DNA of 64,000 nucleotides from Hyphomicrobiales bacterium. GTDB lineage: Bacteria > Pseudomonadota > Alphaproteobacteria > Rhizobiales > Beijerinckiaceae. This document shows, piece by piece, positions 43,510-52,182 of this stretch. Each line of letters begins with the position of its first letter. Position 1 is the first letter of the stretch. The translations under genes were made by a program, and so were the position numbers. The notes below the pieces were generated by a model. It saw only the letters and a program-made list of their open reading frames with translations. It was not told the DNA's origin and did no database searches. The DNA lies in contig UBZM01000017.1 in assembly GCA_900470095.1 (NCBI GenBank), positions 1-64,000 on the forward strand, written 5' to 3'.

Positions 43510-45735
43510 TCAGGCCGCAGCGAGGCTGGCGGCGAATGGCATATCGAGGGTGCGCAGCCGTTCGATCTCCTCAGGCGGTACCGCCTTGGAGAACAGGAAG
43601 CCCTGCAGCTCGTGGCAACCGATCGCCTGCAGGAAGCGGTGTTGCTCGGGCGTCTCGACACCCTCGGCGCAGACCCGCAGGCCGAGAGCCCGGCCGAGAT
43701 GCACGATCGAGTGGACAAGGATCGCGGATTCGCCAGTCGTCTCCATATATTCCAGGAAGGACCGGTCGATCTTGATCTTGTCGAAGGCGAAGCGCCGCAA
43801 GTAGATCAGGCTGGAATAGCCGATCCCGAAATCGTCGAGCGCGAGGCCGACACCATAGGCGCGCAGATCCATCAGCGCGGCCTCGGCGGCGTCGGCGTCC
43901 TCGACGACGACGCCTTCGGTTAGCTCCAGCTCGAGACGGCTCGGATCGAACCCGGTTTCTTCGATGATCCGGATCGTGTTCTGGACGAAATCCTTGTGCC
44001 GGAACTGCACCGGCGAGACATTCACGGCAAGCCGCAACTCCGGCCAGTGCTTTGCCTCGAGGCAGGCGCGGCGCAGCACCCATTCGCTCAGCGGCACGAT
44101 CAGCCCGCGCTCCTCGGCGATAGCGACGAACTCCGAGGGCGGCACCATTCCATGGAGCGGGTGCGGCCACCGCACGAGGGCCTCGACACCGGTGATGACG
44201 GTCCCGTCGACGGAGACCTGCGGCTGGAAATGCAGCTGCAGCTCATCCCTTGCTATGGCTTTGCGCAGGTCTTCTTCGACCACGCGCTTCATCTGGAGCG
44301 CGCGGTTCATGCGCGGCTCGAAGAACGAGTAGCGGTTCCGGCCCTCGTTCTTGGATTGGTAGAGCGCTGTATCGGCCAGTCTGAGCAGCGTCTCGCGGTC
44401 GTGCCCGTCCTGGGGAGCGAGCGCGATGCCGATCGAGCAGCCGATCACGGTGTCGATGCCCATCAGGTTGAAAGGCCGCGTCAGCGCTTCGAGAATGCGC
44501 TCACCCAGTGCGGCGCTGCCGCTGGCATCGTGCAGGTTGGTCTGGATGATGCCGAATTCGTCGCCGCCGATGCGGGCGACAGTATCGCCGGTCCGCATGA
44601 CGCCTGCGAGTCGTTCCGCGACCTGCCGGATCAACTCGTCGCCGGCCTTGTGGCCATAGGTATCGTTGACGGATTTGAAGCGATCGAGATCAAGCAGGAG
44701 CACGGACAATCCCGTCTTGGTCCGGCTGATCTGAGCAAGCTCCTGGTCGAGCCTGAGATCGAAGGTCCTACGGTTGGGCAGAAGCGACAGCTCGTCCTGC
44801 GCGGCAAGGCGCTGGATCTGCACCTCGCGCAGCCGGATTTCATTGGCAGCTCCGCGCAGACGCCGGATCGCATAGAGCAGGATGCCTGCGAAGATCAGCC
44901 CAGCTGCCGCCAACGCCCAGATGAACTGCCGGATCATGGCATCCCCGGGGCGTTCCGGTGTCCAGGTCATCCAGGCCTTGGTGACGCCGTCGGGGGCCGC
45001 GAGGTCGCGGCGGACCAAGGGATTGGGGGGCATCGTCCGGGTGATGCGCAGGCCATTGATGCGATAGCGCACGGCCATCTCGTCCAGGATCGTGCTCGTC
45101 ACGCGCCGATAGCCGATCAGGTTGACCGGCGCGTCCTCCTGCAGGAAATGGAGATTGAGAAGCTGCTCGAGATCGGCGGTCAGAATGGCCAGAACTTCGT
45201 GGCCATCATAGATCAGGCTCGAACGAAAGCCCGGCATGAACCCTGCGCGAGCGTTCGCGTCGTCGTTCACCGGCCCTTGCAACGGGCTCGGGAGATTGGG
45301 ATCGAAGAGGCGCAAACCCTCGTAACCTGCCTGATAGGCTTCGGCCTTGTTTTCGACGCCAGCCAGGACACGACCACTCTTGGTGACGAGATAGACGCCG
45401 TCAAACTCCTCGAAGCGCTGGCTCAGCTTCGTGAAGGCCCATCTGAGTGTTGCCACCGGAATGGCCGGGTGGAAGGCCGCCTGCAGCGTTCCGGTCGACG
45501 CTAGGCTTTCGAGCCGCAGGCGCCGCAGCCGAAGCTGATTCTCCATTGCGGCCTCGATCCGGTCGCGCTGGCGGGTTGCTTCGACGGTATTCGCGTTATG
45601 CGCAATCGTCAGGACGACAGTGATCGCTGCGGCCATGACCAGCAAGAAGGCACACGCGAGCGTCGTCACGGTGCTGGTGAGCATCCGCGCCGAGGAGTCC
45701 GCGTTGGTCGTCTTCGCGACAGAGGGCGAATGCAT
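43510..45735 (-). CDS. membrane-bound GGDEF-EAL protein with CHASE4-like sensor
   Basis: This 741-residue inner-membrane c-di-GMP enzyme has TM1 at about residues 19-40, a periplasmic CHASE4-like sensor (about 45-260), TM2 (about 262-285), a GGDEF domain with intact RIGGDEF and an RTGD inhibitory site five residues before it, then an EAL domain with EALVRW, ELELTEGV and DDFGIGYSSL. Both synthesis and hydrolysis motifs are complete, so the protein may be bifunctional. I chose ATG 45735; GTG 45765 would add ten residues. It lies 85 bp after the Anbu gene on the same strand. Confidence 0.93.
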   Translation of the reverse strand: MHSPSVAKTTNADSSARMLTSTVTTLACAFLLVMAAAITVVLTIAHNANTVEATRQRDRIEAAMENQLRLRRLRLESLASTGTLQAAFHPAIPVATLRWAFTKLSQRFEEFDGVYLVTKSGRVLAGVENKAEAYQAGYEGLRLFDPNLPSPLQGPVNDDANARAGFMPGFRSSLIYDGHEVLAILTADLEQLLNLHFLQEDAPVNLIGYRRVTSTILDEMAVRYRINGLRITRTMPPNPLVRRDLAAPDGVTKAWMTWTPERPGDAMIRQFIWALAAAGLIFAGILLYAIRRLRGAANEIRLREVQIQRLAAQDELSLLPNRRTFDLRLDQELAQISRTKTGLSVLLLDLDRFKSVNDTYGHKAGDELIRQVAERLAGVMRTGDTVARIGGDEFGIIQTNLHDASGSAALGERILEALTRPFNLMGIDTVIGCSIGIALAPQDGHDRETLLRLADTALYQSKNEGRNRYSFFEPRMNRALQMKRVVEEDLRKAIARDELQLHFQPQVSVDGTVITGVEALVRWPHPLHGMVPPSEFVAIAEERGLIVPLSEWVLRRACLEAKHWPELRLAVNVSPVQFRHKDFVQNTIRIIEETGFDPSRLELELTEGVVVEDADAAEAALMDLRAYGVGLALDDFGIGYSSLIYLRRFAFDKIKIDRSFLEYMETTGESAILVHSIVHLGRALGLRVCAEGVETPEQHRFLQAIGCHELQGFLFSKAVPPEEIERLRTLDMPFAASLAAA

Positions 45736-45820
45736 CAAGGGTCTCAGAACCGTCGGAACCTGCACCTTTGCAGCCGATTCTTGATATCCGGTTGCTAAAC
45801 GGGCCGGCCGTCGTCAAATT

Positions 45821-46570
45821 TCAACCTCCGGATGGTCCGTAAGGAGGGCGCGGGATCGCCTGATGAGCCGCGCGCAGTGCCGCGGACCAACGCTCGCGCA
45901 GATCGTGGAAATAGGGTTCCCCCGCCTCGATACGCCGATTGAGCTCGGGCTCTTCGCCATCCCGCCGCATCACGATTAGGTCAATCGGCAGGCCAACTCC
46001 AAGATTCGAACGCATCGTCGAATCCATCGAGATCAGACCAACCTTCAGTGCATCGTAGAGATGGGTCTTGAATGTCACTGCCCGGTCCAGAATCGGCTTG
46101 CCGTATTTGTGCTCGCCGATCTGAAGGAAGGGAGCGTCCATGCCGCATTCGATGAAGTTTCCGGCGCCGTAGACCATGAAGAGCCGCATGGGCTGGCCCT
46201 TGATCTGCCCTCCGAAAAGCAAGGAGATGTCGAACTTCAATCCTGCTTCCGCCAGGGCCGGCCCGTCCGTCTCCCTGACGGTGCGAACTGCGCGGCCCAC
46301 CAGCTGCGCCGCTCTGAACATCGAGCCAACGCTCTGGAGCATATCGAGTTCTCCGGTCTCGGGATTGAGCAGTCCCTCATGAAGCAGGCTCACCACCGAT
46401 TGGGTGACGGAGAGGTTGCCTGCGGTTGCCAACGCGAAGCTGCGTTCGCCTGGCCAGGAAAAGACATGCAGCTTGCGGAAGGTGGAGATGTCGTCGAGCC
46501 CGGCATTGGTGCGGGTGTCGGCGATCATCACGAGCCCGTCCTGCACAAGAAGTCCGGCGCAATAGGTCAC
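45821..46570 (-). CDS. Anbu: proteasome-type (ancestral beta-subunit) N-terminal threonine hydrolase
   Basis: This 249-residue protein belongs to Anbu (COG3484), a bacterial relative of HslV and proteasome beta subunits that forms open rings. After removal of Met the chain starts at Thr1 (TYCAGLL), with Asp17 in ADTRTNAG and Lys32 in RKLHVF completing the Ntn catalytic set, so the active site looks intact. It is the last gene of a four-gene operon with ATP-grasp, alpha-E and transglutaminase-like proteins. This association is conserved in many proteobacteria and is proposed to make and process a peptide, but its product remains unknown. Confidence 0.93.
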   Translation of the reverse strand: MTYCAGLLVQDGLVMIADTRTNAGLDDISTFRKLHVFSWPGERSFALATAGNLSVTQSVVSLLHEGLLNPETGELDMLQSVGSMFRAAQLVGRAVRTVRETDGPALAEAGLKFDISLLFGGQIKGQPMRLFMVYGAGNFIECGMDAPFLQIGEHKYGKPILDRAVTFKTHLYDALKVGLISMDSTMRSNLGVGLPIDLIVMRRDGEEPELNRRIEAGEPYFHDLRERWSAALRAAHQAIPRPPYGPSGG

Positions 46571-46672
46571 GGGCTGGTTCCTTCAACTTGCCGGTCCAGA
46601 CGCGTTCATGCGTGCCGGGGTATCGTGATCGGGCAGCCATCAGGCGGCTGCGGCGGTTGCAAATTGCTTCGC

Positions 46673-47500
46673 CTATTGATTGGCAAACTGTGCGTTCGCC
46701 GCGCGAGCGCTGACCAGCACCGCGAGGTTTTCGCCACTGCCACCTTTGCGCGCGCCGCGAACAGGCGCCGCATCGGCGAAATCGAGGCCGGCTGCAATGC
46801 GGACATGGGTATCGATCGGGCACAAGCCATTGGCGCAGTCGAAGCCGATCCAGCCATAGTCATCGAAATGAGCCTCAGCCCAGGCATGCGCCCCTTCCGC
46901 CTCGGGCAGGGCATCGGATTGCGCGACATAGCCGGAGACGTAGCGGGCCGGGATTCCGAGCTGGCGCGCGCAGGTCATGAAGACATGGGTGAGATCCTGC
47001 GGGATGCCGCCGCGGGCCGCGAAGGCGGCTGCAGCCCCTATGCCGGTACGCTGGCCGGAACGGTCGCAGGCAAGCAAGTCGTGCAGCGCCTCTGTCAATG
47101 CGTGCATCTTGGCGAGCGGTGTCGAGTCGGCGCGCGTTGCCGCCACGGCGAAATCGCGCAAGGCGTCGTCGGGCGTCGTCAGCAAGGTATCGCGCCGGAA
47201 CACGTCGGGCGGCACGCGCTCGATCGTTCCGCGAATGACACCGGCGAGATCCAGGGTCTCGATGACGCCGCCGACATGAATCGCGAGATCCGAGATGGGG
47301 CCATCAGCCGAGAAGGTATGAACGATGTTGCCATGCGCATCCTGGCCCGCGCGCAGATTGCCGTCGACGGTCGGCTCGATACGCCAGGACATCACATGCT
47401 GGCCGTCATGATCGCGCGGGGTCAGCCGCAGAATCTGCGTCAGCTGGCGTACGGGCTCGTCATAGGCATAGGTAATCGAGTGGGAAATCCTGATCCGCAT
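46673..47500 (-). CDS. transglutaminase-like protein of the Anbu operon, catalytic Cys replaced
   Basis: This 275-residue protein has the N-terminal beta domain (MRIRISHSITYAYDEPVRQL, LRLTPRDHDGQHV) and the transglutaminase/protease core typical of the Anbu operon. The core motif that normally reads like GVCQDxAH is GIPQDLTHVFMTCARQLGIPARYVSGY here, so the nucleophilic Cys is Pro. The His (GAHAWAEAHF) and Asp (WIGFDCANG) of the triad remain. The protein is probably not a standard cysteine hydrolase. The ATG at 47500 is preferred, as it begins the conserved first strand. Confidence 0.88.
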   Translation of the reverse strand: MRIRISHSITYAYDEPVRQLTQILRLTPRDHDGQHVMSWRIEPTVDGNLRAGQDAHGNIVHTFSADGPISDLAIHVGGVIETLDLAGVIRGTIERVPPDVFRRDTLLTTPDDALRDFAVAATRADSTPLAKMHALTEALHDLLACDRSGQRTGIGAAAAFAARGGIPQDLTHVFMTCARQLGIPARYVSGYVAQSDALPEAEGAHAWAEAHFDDYGWIGFDCANGLCPIDTHVRIAAGLDFADAAPVRGARKGGSGENLAVLVSARAANAQFANQ

Positions 47501-47584
47501 GGGCGATCGCTGTCTCGACGGGCGCGTTGGTTTCCGGTCCATATCTAGTGTTCTGCGGGCGGGTCGGCGAGCCCGCCGCTTTCG

Positions 47585-48526
47585 TTATTGCAAATACTGC
47601 TCCGAGATCGTGAGGCCGAGGCGGCCGTTCTCGCTGATGAAATCCTCGATGAATTCGTGCAGCCCGTGCTGGAAGACGGAGTCGATCCGCGCGTTCGACA
47701 GGTTTGCGAGCGTCTTACGGGCCTGGCGCTGGGCCGGCCCGTGTCGGCCATAGGCGTCGCCGAGAGCGTCGAGGAAGCGTGAAATATTCTCGTAGCAGGC
47801 GGCGAGCGAGCGAGGCATGCGGCGGTTGAGGATCAGCAGATCGGCGATCAACTGCGGTTTCACGGCCTCGCGATAGACCCAGTGATAGGCGGTCAGTGCG
47901 GAGACTTCGCGCAGCACCGTCGTCCATTGGAAATAGTCGAGCGAGCCGCCGACCTGTTCGCTCTCGGGCAGCAGGACATGGTATTTCACGTCGAGGATGC
48001 GGGCGGTGTTGTCGGCGCGCTCGATATAGACGCCCAGCCGCGAGAACCAGTAGCTGTCGTCGCGCAGCATGGTCCGGTAGGCCGAGCCGTCGAAGACCAG
48101 CGAGACATTCTTCACCCAATCGAGGAACCTGGCGAACTCCTCGCGGTCCATGCGCTTCTTCTCGAAGCGTTGCAGTTCCAGCCAGGCGCTGTTCAGCGCG
48201 TCCCACATTTCCGAGGTGAGCGCGGTGCGTACGGCGCGGGCATTGGAGCGGGCAAGCGCGAAGCAGTTGCGAATCGAGGACAGGTTATCCGGGTTGAAGG
48301 TGAGGAAATCGCAGACATTGCGCTCATTCGCCTCGCCATAGGCCTTGGCGAAGGTCTCCTCGCAACCGGCGGTCGCGACCGCGCTGTGCCATTCGGTCCC
48401 GGCACCGCCATAGGACGAGGGCAGGTTGGTGAGCCGCATCGTCGCATCGAGGATACGGGCGAGATATTCGGCGCGCTCGACGTAGCGGGAGACCCAGTAG
48501 AGGCTGTCGGCAGTGCGGGAGAGCAT
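47585..48526 (-). CDS. alpha-E domain protein of the Anbu operon
   Basis: This 313-residue all-helical protein is a full-length alpha-E domain (DUF403): it begins MLSRTADSLYWVSRYVERAEYLARIL, and has RSNARAVRTALTSEMWDALN and DSYWFSRLGVYIERADNTARILDVKYHVLL. The name derives from conserved Glu residues in the helices, two of which are seen in the paired ERAE and ERAD repeats. Its role is unknown but it always accompanies the permuted ATP-grasp protein encoded just upstream. Confidence 0.92.
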   Translation of the reverse strand: MLSRTADSLYWVSRYVERAEYLARILDATMRLTNLPSSYGGAGTEWHSAVATAGCEETFAKAYGEANERNVCDFLTFNPDNLSSIRNCFALARSNARAVRTALTSEMWDALNSAWLELQRFEKKRMDREEFARFLDWVKNVSLVFDGSAYRTMLRDDSYWFSRLGVYIERADNTARILDVKYHVLLPESEQVGGSLDYFQWTTVLREVSALTAYHWVYREAVKPQLIADLLILNRRMPRSLAACYENISRFLDALGDAYGRHGPAQRQARKTLANLSNARIDSVFQHGLHEFIEDFISENGRLGLTISEQYLQ

Positions 48527-48599
48527 GGTCAGATCCGGCCTTTTCGCAATGCGCGGGGCTGCGTCCTGGAAGCGGGAATGCGGAAATGCGTGGTTGCCA

Positions 48600-50015
48600 T
48601 CATGCATCGAGCACCCAAGTGTCCTTTGTTCCGCCGCCCTGGCTGGAATTGACCACGAGCGAGCCTTCCTTCAGCGCAACGCGGGTGAGGCCGCCGGGCA
48701 CGCAGGAAATGCCGTTGGCGCCGGACAGCACATAGGGCCGCAGGTCGACATGTCGCGGCGCGACGCCGGAGGCGACGAAGGTCGGGCAGGTGGAGAGCGC
48801 CAGCGTCGGCTGGGCGATGAAGCCTTCCGGCTGGGCCTTCAGCTTCTTGCGGAAGGTTTCGATCTGGGCCTTGTTGGCGTGGGGGCCGACCAGCATGCCG
48901 TAGCCGCCGGAACCGTTGACCTCCTTGACGACCAGCTTGTCGAGATTGTCGAGCACATAGGCATTGGCCTCCGGCTCGCGGCAGCGGAAGGTCGGGACGT
49001 TCTTCAGGATCGGCTCCTCGCCGGTGAAGAATTTCACGATCTCCGGCATGTAGCTGTAGACCGCCTTGTCGTCGGCGACGCCGGTGCCGACCGCATTGGC
49101 GAGCGTAACATTTCCCGCCTTGTAGGCGCTGATGATGCCCGGCACGCCAAGCACCGAATCCCCGCGGAAGACCAGCGGGTCGATGAAGTCGTCGTCGATG
49201 CGGCGGTAGATCACATCGACACGCTTCGGCCCCTGCGTCGTGCGCATGTAGACGACATCGTCCTTGACCAGCAGGTCCGAGCCCTCGACCAGCTCGACGC
49301 CGAGCTTGTCGGCGAGGAAGGAGTGCTCGTAGAAGGCCGAATTATACTGTCCGGGCGTGAGCAGGCAGATCGTCGGATCTGACGAGGCGCTGCGCGGCGC
49401 GACCGAGCGCAAGGTCGCGAGCAACTGGTCGGGATAGTTGTCGACCGGTGCGACGCGGTGCATCGCGAAGAGCTCCGGGAAGAGCCGGAGCATCACCTCG
49501 CGATTCTCCATCATGTAGGAGACCCCGGAGGGGGTGCGGGCATTGTCTTCGAGCACATAGAACGTGTCGGCATCGACGCGCACGATGTCGATGCCGGCGA
49601 TGTGGCAGTAAATGCCGTGCGGCACCTGGAAGTCGACCATCTCCAACTGGTAGCAGGCGTTGCGGTAGACCAGGTCCGGCGGAATGATCCCGGCCTTCAG
49701 ACATTCCTTCGGCCCGTAGACGTCGGCGAGGAACATGTTCAGAGCCGTGACGCGCTGGCGCAGGCCCTTCTCGAGCTTGGCCCATTCCGGCTTGGTCAGC
49801 ACGCGCGGGATGATGTCGAACGGGATCAGTCGTTCGGTGGATTCTTCGTCGCCATAGACGGCAAAGGTAATGCCGATGCGCCGGAAGAAGAGTTCAGCCT
49901 GGCTGCGCCGCAGAGCCAGCATTTCGGGTGGGGCTTCCTTCAACCAACGATCAAGCGCTTCGTAGGCGGGCCGCAATTCGGCACCGGTACCGGTCATTTC
50001 GTCGAAGGCGACCAT
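48600..50015 (-). CDS. circularly permuted type 2 ATP-grasp protein
   Basis: This 471-residue ATP-grasp ligase in the permuted arrangement (DUF404/DUF407) is predicted to form amide bonds between amino acids or peptides. RIGITFAVYGDEESTERLIPFDIIPRVL, ALNMFLADVYG, YVLEDNARTPSGVSYMMENR, VIYRRIDDDFIDPLVFRGDS and LVVKEVNGSGGYGMLVGP are the family blocks with the ATP and metal sites. It is the first gene of the Anbu operon. The ATG at 50015 is preferred over a longer frame reaching 50123. Confidence 0.93.
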   Translation of the reverse strand: MVAFDEMTGTGAELRPAYEALDRWLKEAPPEMLALRRSQAELFFRRIGITFAVYGDEESTERLIPFDIIPRVLTKPEWAKLEKGLRQRVTALNMFLADVYGPKECLKAGIIPPDLVYRNACYQLEMVDFQVPHGIYCHIAGIDIVRVDADTFYVLEDNARTPSGVSYMMENREVMLRLFPELFAMHRVAPVDNYPDQLLATLRSVAPRSASSDPTICLLTPGQYNSAFYEHSFLADKLGVELVEGSDLLVKDDVVYMRTTQGPKRVDVIYRRIDDDFIDPLVFRGDSVLGVPGIISAYKAGNVTLANAVGTGVADDKAVYSYMPEIVKFFTGEEPILKNVPTFRCREPEANAYVLDNLDKLVVKEVNGSGGYGMLVGPHANKAQIETFRKKLKAQPEGFIAQPTLALSTCPTFVASGVAPRHVDLRPYVLSGANGISCVPGGLTRVALKEGSLVVNSSQGGGTKDTWVLDA

Positions 50016-50357
50016 GTCAGGCGTCTTTCCCCATTTTGGCCAGCCTATGCGCATTCGTGACGGTTCGGAAAGGGGTCGCTTGATCACGGATAAATCGAGC
50101 CGTGCCCAATCCTTAGGCAGCATCCGAGATTGCGATGTGGCGCAGGGTGCAGGCGCTCGCGGGCGCTTTGGCCGGCGGGACGGTGCGGTTCACGATCCGT
50201 CTTCGCCTGAAGATGCGCCGCTTGCCTTGCCGTTCAACCGAACGGCAGCGCGGCCAGCGCAGTTGACAATGAATCTGCGCAATCCTACTAAAGGTAAGTT
50301 ACTTTTGGTAGGATTTCGGCAAGGCCACTCGCTTGGCATTCAACAGGAGATTTGTCC
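50016..50357. other. divergent promoter region between the Anbu operon and a saccharopine-dehydrogenase-like gene
   Basis: 342 bp without a gene. It must hold promoters for both directions. The right half becomes AT-richer and carries a 35-bp near-perfect palindrome (50281-50315) directly before the plus-strand gene. Confidence 0.6.
50281..50315. promoter_or_regulatory. 35-bp palindromic operator with two TAC-N5-GTA sites
   Basis: AATCCTACTAAAGGTAA, a central G, then a 17-base right arm that is the complement at 15 of 17 positions. Within it TACTAAAGGTA (50286-50296) and TACTTTTGGTA (50300-50310) are two TAC-N5-GTA half-palindromes, 14 bp apart. It lies 43-77 bp upstream of the ATG at 50358, where a repressor would block the promoter. 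The TAC/GTA pattern resembles sites of HxlR/DUF24 regulators (inference). Confidence 0.65.
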
Positions 50358-51365
50358 ATGTCTACCCTCCAACGCCCTGTCCTGATCATCGGCGGATCGG
50401 GCGTCGTCGGCGGCCAGGCGGCCGAAGCGCTACGCCGCTTGCAACTCGATTTGCCGATCGCCATCGGCGGGCGCGATCTCAGTAAAGCGCAGGCGGTTGC
50501 TCAGAAGGTCGGAAATGCGATTGCGACACGGGTCGATCTTGACCGCCGGGACCTCGGCCAGCCCGAGGGAGCGCAGTACAGCGCCATCGTCGTCTTCGTG
50601 AAGGACGATGGCCTGCAGTCGATGCGCTACGCGCAGGATCACGGTATCCCCTATATCAGCGTGTCGAGCGGCACCTTCGAGATCGGTCCGGAAGTCGCGC
50701 AGTTCATTCACGCGGCAACGAAGGCCCCGGTGCTTCTCGCGAGCCAGTGGTTGGCCGGCGCCGCGGTGTTTCCGGCCCTGGTCCTTGCCAAGGACTTCCG
50801 CACGATCGATTCCATTGCAATCGGTGCACTGCTCGACGAGCAGGATATGGGTGGCCCGGCAGCCTTGACGGACTACAACCGCATCACGGGGGCGGCACCG
50901 GCCGCGCTGACGCTGACGGGCGGCAAGTTCAGCTGGGTCAATGGCGAAGATGCCAAGGCGCGCTATCGCAGCGTCGACGGTGTCGAGCTCGACGCAACCG
51001 CCTATTCTCCACTCGATATCGTCAGCCTGGCCGCGGTGACCGATGCCAGATCGGTGCGGCTTGACCTTGCCTTCTCCGAATCCGCCAGCCGCCGGCGCGG
51101 CGAGCCCTTCTCGACCGAGATCACGATCGCGATCGACGGCGTGCTCAGGAATGGCGAGCGCAGCACGATGCGCCACGAGATCGTCCATCCCGATGGCCAG
51201 GCGCCCTTGACTGCGCTTGGCGTCGCGCTTGCCGTGGAAAGGATGTTGGGACTCGCCGGCGGCGTTGCTCCGCAGCCGGGGCTCTATCTGCCGGAATCGA
51301 TCCTGGCTCCCGATTATTATGTCGGCCGCATGAAGGAGTTCGGTGCTCAGTTCCGCCAGACCTGA
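50358..51365 (+). CDS. saccharopine dehydrogenase NADP-binding-like oxidoreductase
   Basis: This 335-residue protein has an N-terminal Rossmann fold (PVLIIGGSGVVGGQAAEALRRL, about residues 8-29) followed by GGRDLSKAQAVAQKVG, as in the saccharopine-dehydrogenase-like NADP-binding family, then a substrate domain with the catalytic region of no clear match. ATG 50358 has AGGAGA seven bases upstream. The large palindrome before it suggests tight repression, as seen for stress- or quinone-inducible oxidoreductases. Substrate unknown. Confidence 0.8.
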   Translation: MSTLQRPVLIIGGSGVVGGQAAEALRRLQLDLPIAIGGRDLSKAQAVAQKVGNAIATRVDLDRRDLGQPEGAQYSAIVVFVKDDGLQSMRYAQDHGIPYISVSSGTFEIGPEVAQFIHAATKAPVLLASQWLAGAAVFPALVLAKDFRTIDSIAIGALLDEQDMGGPAALTDYNRITGAAPAALTLTGGKFSWVNGEDAKARYRSVDGVELDATAYSPLDIVSLAAVTDARSVRLDLAFSESASRRRGEPFSTEITIAIDGVLRNGERSTMRHEIVHPDGQAPLTALGVALAVERMLGLAGGVAPQPGLYLPESILAPDYYVGRMKEFGAQFRQT

Positions 51366-51401
51366 GACAGAGAGTGAGCAGGAAACAAGACTTCTGTGAT
51401 T

Positions 51402-51440
51402 GCATCGGCCCGAAAACCGCAATCCTTTTCGGGGCAATGC
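51402..51440. repeat. dispersed palindromic repeat, copy 2 (GCATCGGCCCGAAA type)
   Basis: The first 14 bases are identical to the element at 27624-27666. The inner CCGAAAA pairs with TTTTCGG, and the outer GCAT with ATGC. It lies between the convergent stops of the saccharopine-dehydrogenase-like gene and radC, where it could serve as a terminator for both. Confidence 0.55.
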
Positions 51441-51441
51441 T

Positions 51442-52182
51442 TTAGATCAGCCCGAGTCCCCGGAAGCTCGCATGGCCATCGCGGCCGACAATGACGTGAT
51501 CGTGGATCACGATGCCGAAGGGTTTGGCGATATCGACGATTTCACGCGTCATCTTCACGTCGGCACCCGACGGAGTCGGATCACCTGAAGGATGGTTGTG
51601 TACGAGGATGATCGCGCTTGCCGAGAGTTCCAGGGCGCGGCGCATCACCTCGCGCGGATAGACGGGGGTGTGGTCGACCGTTCCGGTCTGCTGCACCTCG
51701 TCCGCGATCAGCGCGTTCTTCTTGTCGAGGAAGAGGATGCGGAACTGCTCGCGTTCGGCAAAGGCCATGGCCATTCGGCAATAGTCGAGAACCGCCGACC
51801 AGGACGACAGCACCGGGCGCTTCGCCACCGCTCCCCTCGCCATGCGCTGCAGGGCGGCCGCGACGATCTTGAGATCCTGGGCGACGCTCGGGCCGACGCC
51901 CTTGACCTCGGTCAATCGCGCAGCCGGCGCGCCAAGCACTTCGGCGAAAGAGCCGAAGCGCTGGATAAGGTCCTTGGCGAGCGGTTTCACGTCGCGCTGC
52001 GGGATGGAGCGGAACAGCAGGAGCTCGAGCAACTCGTAGTCGGGCAGGGCGTCCGATCCCAGCTCCTGGAAGCGGGCGCGAAGCCGCTCGCGATGGCCGT
52101 GATAATGCGGCACCGCAACGGCCGCGGGCTCTTCCGGCGGCGGCGGGACCTTTGATCCGCGCTGGCCGCCATCTTGCTTCAT
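51442..52182 (-). CDS. radC: RadC family JAB-domain protein
   Basis: This 246-residue protein has an N-terminal helix-hairpin-helix-like region ([27 protein letters not shown] and [11 protein letters not shown]) and a C-terminal JAB/MPN metalloprotease-like domain with the zinc motif [18 protein letters not shown] and the upstream Glu. RadC was named for DNA repair, but its biochemical role is unsettled. Its start overlaps the map stop by four bases (ATGA), so the two are coupled. Confidence 0.93.
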   Translation of the reverse strand: MKQDGGQRGSKVPPPPEEPAAVAVPHYHGHRERLRARFQELGSDALPDYELLELLLFRSIPQRDVKPLAKDLIQRFGSFAEVLGAPAARLTEVKGVGPSVAQDLKIVAAALQRMARGAVAKRPVLSSWSAVLDYCRMAMAFAEREQFRILFLDKKNALIADEVQQTGTVDHTPVYPREVMRRALELSASAIILVHNHPSGDPTPSGADVKMTREIVDIAKPFGIVIHDHVIVGRDGHASFRGLGLI

